In this document: positions 45,217-58,229 of the stretch, in pieces
How the letters are laid out: each line of letters begins with the position of its first letter
How positions within the stretch are numbered: the stretch's first letter is position 1
From: Malachius bipustulatus
Taxonomy: Eukaryota > Arthropoda > Insecta > Coleoptera > Melyridae
Length of the DNA stretch: 64,000 nucleotides
NCBI GenBank assembly: GCA_910589415.1
Contig: OU342630.1
Span: 74,272,186-74,336,185 of the forward strand
Direction: 5' to 3'
Position numbers and translations under genes: made by a program
Notes under the pieces: generated by a model
Seen by the model: the letters and a program-made list of their open reading frames with translations, nothing else
Databases searched by the model: none
Told to the model about the DNA's origin: nothing

Positions 45217-46067
45217 ATATTTAATTTTGTTAAGATTGATAATATTGTCTGTTATGGGGTGGAAAAACTGGGGTCGAATTATTTTTCTTCTCAGTCAAGC
45301 AAGACAAATGTCCCTTATTTTCATAGATTCAGAAATCTCAGTTTGTTTTTATGACGCACAATTTTTGAGATATTATTTCAAATGTTCTCAAAATTCCTGT
45401 CCCCTTCTTTGTTTCCGAACATTCTCAGTCGAAAACCTAGAAACTATTCAATAATAGGAGTGGTGTGCATTAGAGAAAAATTACACAAATCTCTCTCAAA
45501 TTCGTAATTTTAAAGAAACTCAGTGAAGCAACAGAAGTGTCGCCTGAAAGGCCCGATGTATTTTGATTTTTAATTGACCCTTTTAATTTTATTAATAAAT
45601 GCATGTGTAATAATTGAATTCAATAATTATTGAGTGAAAGGTTTTTTCTGCAAACGTAACAAAGCTTATGGTTATACGTTAACCTTCCTCTAATTGGGGA
45701 GCTTTTCCATAAAAACTGACACCTTACGCATCAAACCAAACATTTTAAACAACTAAGAATTGATTTTTTTCAATCAAAATCTTGCAATTCATACAATAAT
45801 AGAATAATTAACCATAAAACAGTTAACGGTCTAATGTTCCATGTTAATGGAGGAAATCTAGATGATTAGGAATTAATTCCTATTAATATTAGTAACGCTA
45901 TAGTCATTATCAAAAACCCTATACTAAACTATCTAAAATACCATTGGTATATTTCCATTAGTTGAACTAAACGATACCTGCACAAAAGAGTGTAACCCAG
46001 GGTATTTTTGAACCATTAATAGTCAATTAAAGAATTCAGTGATGTCCTAAATAGGAGGATACATGCG
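45217..46067. other. Intergenic region between UGT and secreted-protein genes
   Basis: AT-rich. An open frame continues for about 80 codons directly after the UGT stop in another phase but has no recognisable features. Nothing else is supported. Confidence 0.45.
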
Positions 46068-46076
46068 TATATAAAA
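46068..46076 (+). promoter_or_regulatory. TATA box of the two-exon secreted-protein gene
   Basis: TATATAAAA lies 111-119 bp before the ATG at 46187. An initiator-like CCAGTG follows at about 46111. A clean upstream box supports the short first exon as a true start. Confidence 0.55.
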
Positions 46077-46186
46077 TATAGCTATTTATTTTAGTTCCCA
46101 AAGAAATTCACCAGTGCTTACTCTTACCTCTCTTACCTCTTCGAACATTTTTAAGCAGTGATTTTTTAATATAATTTTTTGTAATC

Positions 46187-49100
46187 ATGTTTGCAGTACC
46201 TTTGTTACTTATCTTGGTAAGTACCCATTATATTAAATGTCTCTAGTAAAATATTTTGAAATCGCTTCACCAAAGTTTTAAAAAATATTATGACTTTGGG
46301 GAAGCTTTATGTAACATTATAAAATAACTTCCGGTTTAACCTTATATTGACGCAGACTTAGTATTTTGAATAAGATTTTTTTTTTTTACTATTTTTTGTA
46401 ATTTGAGAACCATGTTTCTAACATGTTGAATTAACTAAATTTGTGCAAGCAATCATATTTATTTTCCGCCCCAATTTTGGCTGAGTGTTCTGGTCATAAA
46501 GATAATATCACAATATTGATTTCTTTCTAATGTTCGTAACGTTATTAAGTAAGGAACCTATTCTTATTTCCAGAAAGATAATATGTATAATGGAAAATTG
46601 TAAAATCTCGTTTAAAAGATCCTGAATAATATTCTTTACGATTTATTTCCTATATTTTTCTTGAGAAGGTTATCTATTTGAAAATGTTTGCATGACGGAA
46701 TATTTAAAAAAAATTAAGCTTAGAAAATATAAACTATTATTAGCTCGTTGAGCTATCTTTAGAATAGCCTGCGGTTAAGAAGGTTATACTAATAAAAATA
46801 AAACAATAAGTAATAATAGTGTGAATTTGACAGTCCTGTAGTTTTAGTTTTCAAATCAACCTTGGATTTTTGTGGCATTTGTCTTATTACGACATAAAAA
46901 TTTTAAATATTCGAATAATAAGCGACGCTAGGTTAGACTCAATAAGTATAAAATTTGATTTTTTCCTATAGATAAAGGCTATAGAGATCTTCTTGCAGCT
47001 AAAAGGAATAGATTTTTTTGTGAAACATTGCATTAAACTTGACGAAAGATTAAAAAATACCATAACGGTTAAAATTTTGTTTCACACAGTAGACGTTGAG
47101 ACACTAACAAAATATGTTTATCCCTTTTTTAAGTAGATGCAGAGTGAGTCAAAAACAGGGTTGTGTTTTATTTGAGTCATTGCAAACCGTTAGTACTGAA
47201 AGTTAAGTTCAAAAAATTTAGGCAACGCATTGAGAGCTCACAGAGTGTTTATTTTTATTATTGTATGACTTAAACGCTTCAAAACCTATTTCATTTTAAA
47301 TTATATAAATATTAAAAAACAATTATTACCTACCTAACTACTACTTGCTGTAGCAGTTAGAAAATCTTATAAGCATGTAACTAATAAAGTCGTTACAATC
47401 GTTTCAAAATGTGTCATGATATCCGATGTTCATAAAAAAAGTTTTATCGAAATTACTCTGTTAACTTGAAACCACTTCTCAATGGCGGATGAATTGAAAT
47501 TGATTTATCAAGAATTACGAGACTGCTATATAAAAATCTAGTACCACTGGGAAATAAATCTGAAAAACAACATAATATTTACCCTATGCTGTTTGACAGA
47601 GTTTTAAATTTATTGTAACACTAATAATTATAAGGAATGATCTCCAGGAATATCTCAGAAATTCTAAGCGTCGTATAGCCTCAGGCAAATTTTCTTCTTA
47701 AGGAAAGTGGCCCTAAAAAATCGTTGGAAATTAGTTTTGAGCTTCTAAAATGAGCGCAAGGGGTGTAACAACCAGGACCAAATAAAGAATCGGCATTTTC
47801 TCAATATTTGTCAAAATTAGGGTATATTCAAATGATCAAAATATCAAATCTCAGTTTATTCAAGTGTCGATTATTCCCGTTAAAAACTGAAGTTTTTAAT
47901 ATTAGTTTAGTTTGCATTTTATGAATTTTTTATTTTGTTACCAGTGTTACCACCGCAACCTCTAGAGGGCCTTATCTGACATGTAAGGAAATATCGCGAT
48001 TTTCCTAAAAAAATAAATGGTATATTATATTTAATTTTACATAGTGAAAAATAGAATCAAATTCTTAAGGTGTCACTGAAAACCGCATCTGGATAACTTC
48101 CGTCCAACTGTAGATATCTGCCAGCAAAGTTGATTTTATGAATTTTCAGAGTTTGGATCCTGCACAGATCAAATGGAAATCGTCCTCGGTTAAAGTTGCT
48201 GAAATTCAAATATATTTATGGTGATCAAAAGGGTCCATGGGCGTGAAGTGATTATGTACACATGGTGACGAAAATTCGGCTGTATACTATTTTTTTCTGT
48301 TCACTTTTGATAACTTCGTTATTATTGTAGCTACAAGTATGAAGTCAGTTCAAATTAGCAACATGAAAAATATTTGTCGAAACAAGAAGTGGTGAAGTTC
48401 ATGTCATGAGATATTCCTGATCTTATATCAAAAATTGCGTGTTTGGAATACCTCATGAATTTTCAATTGTTTTTTCTGTTTTGACCACTGTAATAAGCGA
48501 CAAAAATTCTTCTCGTTTGCTATTTGAACCGTCATGATAGCTCCAGTCATAACGAAGTTACCAACAGTGAACAGAACAAAAAAAGAAAATAGGTGATGTT
48601 TCATCATCCTATATGTATACATATTCACTTTACGCCCATGGAAACTTTTGATCGCCGTAAATATTTTTTAATTTCAGCAATTTTACCGGAGGGATGATCT
48701 CCATTTGATCCATGAGGGGTCAAACATGAAATATCATATACCTAATCAACTTTGCCGGCCAGATGTCTACAGTTGGGCGAAATTTATCCAGGTGTGATTT
48801 TTCAATGGCACATTAAAAATTTTATTCTGTCTTTCACTATGTAAAATCGCGATATTTTCTAACCTGTCATACGACGCCCTTTAGTGGTTACGGTGGTAAC
48901 AAAATGAAAAATTCGTAAAATGCAATCGAAAGAGGACTGAAAACTCTTTGTAATGGGCAAAATTAGAACAAAGTTGCACAATTTTATACTTATTAGGAAT
49001 CTGAAACAATAACTTTGGAATAACATCAGTCGTTGCTGAAACATCCTGAAAAAGCTGAAAATCGCGATTCCTTTTTATATCCATGTCTTTTTATCATTTA

Positions 49101-50901
49101 CGATAAATAAATATTTATTTTTTCATACGTTTACATAAGTCGTCATTTTTACGCAAACGCCCCCTAAAAACGTTCAAAATATACAGGGTGAGACGTGAGA
49201 ACCTTAGGGCATTTTTATATGGAGAAGTCCTGGGAGTAGAAGTCTAAAAATTTGTATGTGTATAATTTCGATTTTGATGAGCTGAACTAAAATATTTACA
49301 ACCCCACACCACTTCCGGTTATACCGGAAGTTGCCATATTTTTCTTTTTTTAAATGGTACACCCTGTATATTATTACATTTTCAGATTGCCTGAAAAACA
49401 GTAATAAAAATAATGTTTACAGTTCAAATTTGTAACGACCAATTAATGAGTTATAAACAATTGAAAATTGCAATTTTCCATTTTCAAAGCAGCTTAGCTT
49501 GAAAACGGGTCAAGATATCGGAAAACGGCTTACATGTCCCTATCCTAACTTTTTGTATACTACGCTGGAGTACCCACAAAAAGAAAATATTTTTTATTAA
49601 TTTTTTTTTGAAACTCGCTGATTTTTAATCACTTCGTATACAAATTTCGTCAGCACCATAGGATACTACGTGAAAAGTTAAGATAGGGACATGTAAGCCG
49701 TTTTCATATATCTTGACCCGTTTTCGACCTAAGCTGCTTTGAAAATGGAAAATTGCGATTTTCATTTGTTTATAACTAATAAACCACTCGTTCGAATTTT
49801 GAACTATAAACATCATTTTTATTACATTTTTTCAGGCAATCTGAAAATGTAATAATATACAGGGTGTCCCATTTAAAATAAGAAAGTTGATGTCAACTTC
49901 CGGTATAACCGGAAATGGTGAGGTAAATATTTTAGTTCAGCTCGTCAAAGTCGAAATTTTACACGTACAAATTTTTAGACTTCTACTCCCAGGACTTCTC
50001 CATATAAAAATGCCCTAAGGTTCTCGCGCCTCACCCTGTACAGTTTGGAATTACCATCGTATAAACTAGCAGCGCTAGAATATGGCATATCAAGAGTTAT
50101 GTTATGATATTCCGCCCTTGAAACATTCCACACAAATGTACCAGGTACCAACATAAATTTTCTTTAACATTATGATTTTACATGTTTCAGATTTCGTATA
50201 ATTATGAAGATGTATCTGCTTACATCGTACCGATGCCCATGGAAGATAGAATCATTTTTCCAGGATCCAGGGAACTTAAACCTGGCCACATTACCTCTCC
50301 CACGCCAATTCCCAAAAGTCCTGAACCTTTTCCATCTCGCCGCGGATGGCTCGAGGATTTTATACAAGATGATATCATGAAGACCGAAAGAGAAGAATAC
50401 GTAGAAGAAGCCAAGATTCCTTACGAAATGCAAAACGAAATTATTGAAAGCGAAGAAAGTGTTCTGAAACTACCACTGAAGTTAGCAGACTTGCTGGACA
50501 TGTTCTTGACTCTCCAATCAGAAATTTCATCTAAAATATATAGCGCTTATTTGGATCACAAGTATTTGATTTCTGATGTTTTTAAATACGGTGTTAAGAA
50601 GTTCACCAGGCTCTTCAGTTTTGTATCTAGTGGAGTGAAAATTATCAGAAGGGTTTTAAGATTTGCTATCGACTTGTTTGCTCAATGGGATGTTGAATTG
50701 CCTCCCATAACGCAAGCCTTGAAACCATTGTTTTTAAGAAGTCAGCCAGCAGATTCAAACGAAAAAAATGAATCTCAACAAGACGTAAATAATCAAAATA
50801 CCGAGTCTGTTACATCAAATGTTTTTGAACATCAAAATCACAATAATTCCTTACCGACACGAACTACATCATCTGACAGATATTCTCCAAAGAGGAACTA
50901 A
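46187..50901 (+). CDS. Secreted protein of unknown function, two exons, 246 aa
   Basis: Exon 1 (46187-46216) encodes only MFAVPLLLIL and ends at TTG|GTAAGT. Exon 2 (50191-50901) starts after CATGTTTCAG and continues ISYNYEDVSAYIVP. Together they make a signal peptide of about 20 residues, cleaved perhaps after DVSA, and a mature acidic protein. Its body has a Pro-rich start (PTPIPKSPEPFPSRRGW) and a Glu-rich segment. A helical middle follows at about 95-185, with KLADLLDMFLTLQSEISSKI and VKIIRRVLRFAIDLFAQWDVELPP. The tail is Asn/Ser/Gln-rich. No Cys-rich fold or known domain is visible, and I do not recognise the family. An ATG at 50182 would also open exon 2, but it lies in the splice acceptor. 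AATAAA is at 51006. Confidence 0.75.
47630..48950. repeat. Second copy of the large palindromic element (right end truncated)
   Basis: It shares with 36656-38270 the blocks CTAAGCGTCGTA(T/C)AGCCTCA, AAGTG(G/A)CCCTAAAAAA, CCTCTAGAGG/CTCTAGCGG, TTAAAGTTGCTGAAATTCAA and the centre TCATGAGATATTCCT (about 48405-48420). The right arm ends near 48950 before the outer terminus seen in the first copy. It lies in the intron of the secreted-protein gene. Confidence 0.8.
49182..50040. repeat. Foldback element with TACAGGGTGAG termini (~859 bp)
   Basis: The arms are inverted copies over almost the full length. Outer blocks are ACCTTAGGGCATTTTTATAT / ATATAAAAATGCCCTAAGGT and AGTCCTGGGAGTAGAAGTCT. Inner blocks are CTTCCGGT(T)ATACCGGAA and TTACATTTTCAGATTGCCTG, with a centre near 49610. 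TA flanks both ends. It ends 150 bp before exon 2 of the secreted-protein gene. Confidence 0.9.
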
Positions 50902-51005
50902 ATTTAATTTCAAATGATAACTAATTTTTAATGTTATATTAATTATTGAAGTGACTGATGTATTATTGGATTTGTTAAAAAAATTGTTACTCGATATAAT
51001 CACAA

Positions 51006-51011
51006 AATAAA
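51006..51011 (+). terminator. Poly(A) signal of the secreted-protein gene
   Basis: AATAAA lies 105 bp after the TAA stop at 50899-50901, in ACAAAATAAAGTC. Confidence 0.55.
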
Positions 51012-54000
51012 GTCTTATAAATTACTAGTTTTCTATATTCACTCTGTCCGCTACGGAGGAGGTACCAAACACCCTTTACTGTTTCAATTTTTGAATGTAA
51101 TGTGGATACTGGGCTTAGAAAATTTAAGCTGTAATGATCTATGGTACTTGGGTGTCGGTATACGAGGTAGGTAGTCGGCCTTATGAGTGGTAAGTTGACG
51201 AGGGATGGCTATTATAGTCGGAATGACTCAGAAGTCGCTTTATGTCCTATAAATAAAGCATTGCCGTTCCAAAGGGAGTAAGTACCAATATCACCTTTCA
51301 GAGATATTGATAAATTATCAAAAAAAAAAATACATTGGAGATATAGCCAAATTTTGATGATTTTGATGACGACTATGCCCCTCTGAGAAGGAAAGTAGGA
51401 GCAGTATGAACCCTTATATAAATTATAAACAAATTATACACTTCAAAACCCAAGATTTCTCTTGAAAAGTACAAGCAGCTACTTGAAATTATAGTACTGT
51501 AATGGACAAAGATTATCATGATTTCTATAAAAACTTGCCACAGGAAGAAGCTAATAAAAAAGCTAAAAAAGAGAATACGAATAAAATTATTTAGGATGTT
51601 GTTTCTCTGCTATACCTAGTAGTTGTACCCATTAAAAAATTATATTTGGTTGACTTTTATAACTTTTTGAAAACGAATATTATGTTGCTTTTCATAACTT
51701 TTTGAAAATTTACAGGATGAATCAGTTTTTTGTAGCATGACGTCACCAATTCACAGAAGACCTGTTTTAAGGAATACAAGTTTCCATAAACTTATGTCTG
51801 GAAAAGCTTAGAAAAAAGATACAGGGTGTTACTTGGAGGAATAACTTGGACATTTCTCAATATTTTAATTTTACACCAAGAGGTTATTTATTACAAATTA
51901 GAGCACGCAAAAAGTAGAAAAACACGGGTGAAAAAATTCATCAGTGGCGCGGGTATAGGGTATATTACCCCTTTTTCGCTTTACAATTTCTACGCCCATG
52001 AATTTACAAGACCTTACTTATCAGCGTTGGATTCCCTGGAGATTTCTTACAAAAAAGGTATTGTTATGAATATCGAAATTCCTCATAGTTTTTAAATAAA
52101 TTGAGTGTAAACTTCCTCCTACCATATATTTAGCCATACAAAATCACAGATTTTCTAAATAATTATTTATTCTGCGACGGGCAAAAAATATGACATTTTA
52201 TCCCCTTTGGCAGGTATAAAAATGCCTCTTTATATGAACTGCTTTTTATAGGGGAAAAATTAATTAGCAGGGAAAAAATGAGTACTTTTTTCCCCGATAT
52301 GCCCATGTAGGTATAGCTACTACTAATCTAGGGTATTATCAAATTTACATTATTAATACTTACACGAAAGTTATATATTATATTACATGTATAGTCAACC
52401 AAGAGATATAACGAAAAAATCTAATAATAGTTAAACTGTCATATTTTATGACTTCAATAATATTTCAATAATTCAAAAATTTATAAAATGACAGAAGTCG
52501 TTTCGTTATATCTGTGGTCCAACTAGTCCAACTATACAAATGGCAATTATTAAGGGAATTTTGATTATAATCACCATCGATATTATTAAATTTCTCAAAG
52601 AAAACTTACAAAGCATCTTTGCAAAAATTTATGACATATATCAAATCAAATCGGTTTGTTACCAGGTAACGTTAATTACTACAAAAGTCGACAAACAAGT
52701 TTAAAAATTCATATTCAACATAGATCAACGTTCCGACATTTTTTTCAGTTATCTAATTACTTTTTTCGATGTCTTAACACTGGGATTTTGAAAAAAATGT
52801 ATATTATAGACAAGAAAAAAGTGCGAAAAAATCTATCACTTTTTTCCCTTGTATAATTTTTTTTACACCCTGTACCTATCTATTTTTTACCAAAGAATCC
52901 GCCTTCAAATTTGTTCACCGTGTTTAATAGAAAAGGTAGCAAAGGGAATACGTGAAAAGGATATTTAATCAATACTTTGACAATAAATGACATCCTTATA
53001 AAAATACATTTCCTTTCAAAAATACAGTTCCCTTGGAAACTACCAACTTTTCTTGGATACTATATACAGTTCCCTAGGAAAATATAGGCTTTTAATCCAG
53101 AGTGACTTGGATGCTTTAAATATTCACTGTAACGTTTTCCCTATGTTTACTTTCCTCTCAACACAATGTATAAATGGTACCCATGACCTACATAGATATG
53201 ACTGATATTTTTTTAAAGGTCTTGGGCTTCCTAAACACTAATAATTGACAATTTTAAAGCCAAAGACATATTCTGACCAATAGTTTCGGGTTCCAAAAAA
53301 TAATTAAACCTTCTATGCCTGGCGCTTGATTGAAATAAATCGATTTTATTTATCAGAGAAAAATATCCAACAATGAAAGATAAAAATCACAATAAGAATG
53401 TACTTTGATTTCACACTTCAAGGTTTCCGTTGAATTCCCCACTTCAAGGATAACTTAATTACATTAAAGGGCAATATTCAAAGTGTCATGACCCTGTCTG
53501 GTCAAATCTATTTAATCAATTTACCTGCTATTATATATTATATTTCTGATAAGATATTATACCAATCCATCTTTATCTTGGGGATTATTAAGTAGATAGA
53601 CAGGTGCTTGATGTGATTCCTAGCTTAAATTATTGTTTAAGTTATCATGGTAGGTATTTTAAAATTATTTATTTTGTAACAAGATTATTGATAAAAAGTC
53701 ATTAGAGTTAGGTACCTACCTACTTTAATCAACAAATAAACTAAAAATATATACGTAACTACCTTGAGTTTTTATTATTATTACCTATTATTAACATTGT
53801 AACTAATACTGTATTCTGTCTATTCTGTATTCTCATTGATTAGCGGGCGATATAATATTTACTGACTATTGACCTTTTTTTGCCCATTCGTGCCGAATGA
53901 GTTTAATGGTTTAATGATGGTACTTAAAGAGTATCCAATTTTTGAGACCTTTTCGTGAATTGGAGGAATAAGCAAAACTGAAAACTTTATTGTTAATACC

Positions 54001-55602
54001 AATTATTTCTTGTATCCATAATTACATAATTCTATAATCCATTATTCCGAAGGGCATCAGTATACCCTAACTACCCTCGTTGGATTCATGAACTGGGTCA
54101 GCTATGCATCTTGGCAAACCGATGCAACTTCCCCTAACAGGGATAACATCGCGGCAAGTGGGTCGGTATTGCTGGGAGGTTGAATGCACCTGAGTGCCTA
54201 TTTGTTTCGATATGAACACTACATGCTCTCCGTCCATGATTTTCTCCTATAGGTATAGTCATATGGGTATATAATGCACTTTTATCAAAATTGGGGAGAT
54301 TTAATTCAATTTATCTGAATATCATGGTTTGTCATTTATGGTTGGGAATTGCGAATTATCAGAAAGTCTCTCAAGTTGTTGATACCCCCAGTTGAGGGGA
54401 TTATTTTTCCCTTTTTAGGTATCCACCATAAGCAGTAAAGGAATTCTCAAACGCTCTAAACATCCCCTTCGTAAAGTGCAACATATACCTTCTAGTTCTC
54501 TTAGTCCCCCGTCCAATAACTTTTTAGGTCAGTTACTAGGTTCAATTGGTCAAATAACTAACACTTTTCTTTCACAGAATATGGTGTTCAATAGGTGCAG
54601 CATATCTTGAATGCTTGTTTTTCTCCTGGGAAGGGGGGTAAGGGGTAGGAGGTTAATTTGTATCCACGTTCCCTTCCTTAATTGAACTGGTTTTATTCTG
54701 GTTTTGGTGACTGGAGTACTTCTTTGGTCATCTATTCTCTGTTTTGTGTCTTTGGGTGTCATGTTTGTTTTAAGTTCAGTACTTATAGCGTAATGGGTGC
54801 GCACGATAAAGCTGTTGATTTTAGTTGTCCAGTTCATGCGAATCAGCTTCTGTATTCTGTGTGAAAATTAAGGGAAGGTTGAGTCCAGTAATTATTTTCA
54901 TAATATTTGATTACCCTGAACATGTATACGTCACATGGCAGTCATTGTTTAAGCCTATTTCGTCTTGTTTTTGTTTCCAATGACCCGTCTTTAGCTCATT
55001 CTCTAAATTGATGTTATTTAAAAAAAATGTTATTTTAACCAATAAGTAATAGTTATTTTTGTTAAATCGTTTCATAAAGTTGCCATTTTGATTGTCATTT
55101 TAGTTTCGAAGTGAAATTTTTTTAGGCACAAGTGTCTAAAAGTGACATACTTTTACGCACTTGTGCTTAAAAGTGCTTACAACACTCCCATTTTGGAACT
55201 TGTATCACAAACCTATAATGTATCTAGGGTGCGAAACTGAACTTTATTGGCGTTTAAGAATGAGAGCTTTTTTGTCATGGCGTGAAAGCCGAGACAAAAA
55301 CTGACTCGAAAGCACCATAATTTCGCGCTCGAGATGCATACAACCTTTTTTTTAGCGAGATCTACTAAAACAAATGAAACAATTGAAATAAAAATCAATA
55401 AAGTGAGGGAAGGAATTTTTTTATTTAGTTCTACGTTGCCATTTTTCATTGGAATATCGATAAAAAAATTTCGACATTATTTGACGACTGTCTAATAATA
55501 TAATTTTTGATTGTATTGTTACGTAGAAATTATTTAACAAAGAGAATTAAAAAATTAAGAACATGGAAATCTTGAAAATGAAAGCTGCTGTACCTACATA
55601 CT
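51012..55602. other. Gene-poor intergenic region
   Basis: AT-rich, with no gene I can support. A TACAGGGTGTTAC terminus at about 51822 and TTACACCCTGTACC at about 52863 face each other but show no further inverted pairing, so an element between them is uncertain. GC-richer patches at about 54070-54240 and 54400-54760 suggest eroded retroelement sequence on the minus strand, without a domain I can name. Confidence 0.45.
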
Positions 55603-57490
55603 GGACCCGTGCGGTTGAGTACCCATCGGGCGCGTCCCCAGGTGGCGGATAGGGGGAAGGCCTTACAATGAGCGTAAGTGAGTAAGGTTAGCAGTGGTGA
55701 TAAAGCTTGTCGGAGGTAAAATTCCAGACTGGTAGCTCAAAGCCCTGCCGCGGACCACTTCCCCCAACCTAGTTGTCGTGTCGTGACTAAAGGTCTGCAC
55801 AGGGGTTATAACGATGCCGGAGAACGTCCGAACGTGGACTCTCCGAAAGACCGTAAAACTCTGTTGTCGAGGTTATATCTCGCGAACAGAGGAATACGGG
55901 GGTCTAGGCTTTACCGCCTGGACCAAAATAGTAGATCAGTCCCTTCTGGATTCAACCTCGAAGAAGTGGCGCACCTTCGAAAATAAATGCCTACCATACG
56001 TATGGAGCTCTGCGTATGGTATTTCTTTAATAGCTCCATTACTCGTGGGCCATATGGACCAAGACACACCTAATTCAATGCAGACCTTACCTAAACCTAA
56101 CTGGGGTGCTGTTCAAGCGACTAGGTGGGAAAAGGGCAGAGGGAGCAGAGAAGATGTAACTGAAAAAGCTGAGTAAACACCGGCTGAGATGGGCAGTTGG
56201 ACTTCTAACAGGACACTGCCCACTAATAAAACGTGGATCCTTTTGGACAGAAAACCTGACACAAAAGGCCAATAACTAATTTTCCTCATGGGAAAAACCT
56301 AAGAGAGAAAATAGAGCAACTTCAATGCAGACCTTACCTAGGCCTAACTGGGGTGCTGTTCAAGCGACTAGGTGGGAAAAGGGAAGAGGGAGCAGAGAAG
56401 ATGTAACTGAAAAAGCTGAGTAAACACCGGCTGAGATGGGCAGTTGGACTTCTAACAGGACACTGCCCACTAATAAAACGTGGATCCTTTTGGACAGAAA
56501 ACCTGACACAAAAGGCCAATAACTAATTTTCCTCATGGGAAAAACCTAAGAGAGAAAATAGAGCAACTTCAATGCAGACCTTACCTAGGCGTAACTGGGG
56601 TGCTGTTCAAGCGACTAGGTGGGAAAAGGGCAGAGGGAGCAGAGAAGATGTAACTGAAAAAGCTGAGTAAACACCGGCTGAGATGGGCAGTTGGACTTCT
56701 AACAGGACACTGCCCACTAATAAAACGTGGATCCTTTTGGACAGAAAACCTGACGTAAAAGGCCAATAACTAATTTTCCTCATGGGAAAAAACCTAAGGG
56801 AGAAAATAGAGCAACTTCAATGCAAACCTTACCTAGGCCTAACTGGGGTGCTGTTCAAGCGACTAGGTGGGAAAAGGGCAGAGGGAGCAGAGAAGATGTA
56901 ACTGAAAAAGCTGAGTAAACACCGACTGAGATGGGCAGTTGGACTTCTAACAGGACACTGCCCACTAATAAAACGTGGATCCTTTTGGACAGGAAACCTG
57001 ACACAAAAGGCCAATAACTAATTTTTCTCATGGGAAAAACCTAAGGGAGAAAATAGAGCAACTTCAATGCAGACCTTACCTAGGCCTAACTGGGGTGCTG
57101 TTCAAGCGACTAGGTGGGAAAAGGGTAGAGGGAGCAGAGAAGATGTAACTGAAAAAGCTGAGTAAGCACCAGCTGAGATGGGCAATTGGACTTCTAACAG
57201 GACACTGCCCACTAATTACACCTCTCAATAATAGGAGTGAAAAATATCCCGGATTACAGGAGATGCGGGGAGGGGGAGGAAACCCCATACCACCTAATAT
57301 GTGAATGCCCAGCACTAGAGGGAACTAGACTTCTAGTATTTGGGACCGAAATGGCAGAACCAAAAGAAATAGAACAAGCACCCATTGGACTTATACTGAA
57401 ATACTTTCGGGAGATGGGACCGATGAGATAATTATCCAAAGGGGTACAATAAGCGCAAGCTTCAGTACAAGGGCTTTGAACCTACCCTAG
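55603..57490 (+). mobile_element. LINE remnant: 5' region joined to a tandem array and an RNase-H-type 3' end
   Basis: A GC-richer leader (55603-56070, with GGTGGCGGATAGGGGGAAGG) resembles a LINE 5' region. It leads straight into a 247-bp tandem array. The last array copy runs into sequence that, with one frame change, reads KLSKHQLRWAIGLLTGHCPL then IPDYRRCGEGEETPYHLICECPAL..TRLLVFG. That is the region after RNase H in I/Loa/R1-type LINE polyproteins (LTGH..L and the C..C.EEET..H.L..CP block). Most of the ORF, including RT, is missing. The array and deletion show internal rearrangement. Confidence 0.7.
56073..57215. repeat. Tandem array, 247-bp unit, about 4.6 copies
   Basis: Equivalent points fall at 56084, 56331, 56578, 56826 and 57073, a period of 247-248 bp. 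Copies are nearly identical (for example CTAACTGGGGTGCTGTTCAA and GAGCAGAGAAGATGTAACTG in each), differing at a few bases, so the expansion is recent or homogenised. Each unit contains the GLLTGHCPL-type coding block, so the array derives from a LINE. Confidence 0.95.
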
Positions 57491-58229
57491 AAGTAATAAT
57501 AATACATACTGGAACTTTTATTGATTTAAAATCCATTAGCAATTAAAGAGGTATTCTAATATTAGAAAAGAAACGTCTAGTCGCAACTTATGCTTAGAAT
57601 TCTAAAAATTCGTTACACTTTAACGGCGAACTTGTTTCCAATGTTTGATTACCTCTTCATTGAAGAAAATTGGATCGTTCTCTGATTCACTTTTCATTAT
57701 TTATTCAATTTAATTTGTCAATACTTCAAATTCTTGTGAGATAATTATGTAAGAGAAATATATTTTGAAGTAGGTATCCATTCTTATTTTAGTATAGGTA
57801 TGTAGGTTTAGGAATTATACTCATGTTTTTAATACCTATGCATATGTAAAAAATTCTTTTAATAATTAGATATGAGATAATTTTAATTTTGGATTCATTT
57901 ACCTAAGCTAATTTTGGTTGCTCGTGTCTTTTAATGATTATAATAAATATAAAAACATGATTCAGTAGGTACTTGGAAGTTATTATTTTTTTAAATAAGT
58001 TTTTAATCTGATTTATCCTGTCGATATCAAACAATACATAATGTTGTATTGATTAGTATCATGGAGGAAACACCTGAAAATTCTTTTAGTTCAGTAATTA
58101 TGAATACCACATATTTTGATTTAAGAGTATTGAAGTCGAAGACAGATGCACTTTCTTGGTTTTACAGTGGTAGATTAGATTAAATTAACATTATGACACC
58201 TCTTCTGTGACCGAAGATCTATATTGTGG
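57491..58229. other. AT-rich intergenic stretch
   Basis: Nothing I can support. It lies between two LINE remnants on opposite strands. Confidence 0.5.

Noticed and set aside
45209..45454. 81-codon frame directly after the UGT
   Set aside because: Overlaps the UGT stop in another phase; no start context or domain, and the UGT already has a complete C-terminus.
50182..50190. ATG at 50182 as the start of a single-exon gene
   Set aside because: The ATG is inside the splice acceptor CATGTTTCAG. Using the exon at 46187 gives a proper signal peptide and a TATA box at normal distance.
51822..52876. Possible element between ACAGGGTGTTAC and TTACACCCTGTACC
   Set aside because: The two ends match only in the common 10-11-bp core, with no inverted pairing further in.
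54550..54864. ORFs on both strands at 54.5-54.9 kb as a possible gene
   Set aside because: No domain, no splice structure and no supporting signals; probably eroded repeat DNA.
55814..56176. 120-codon open frame running into the 247-bp array
   Set aside because: It crosses from the LINE leader into the tandem unit and has no domain; it is explained as retroelement sequence.
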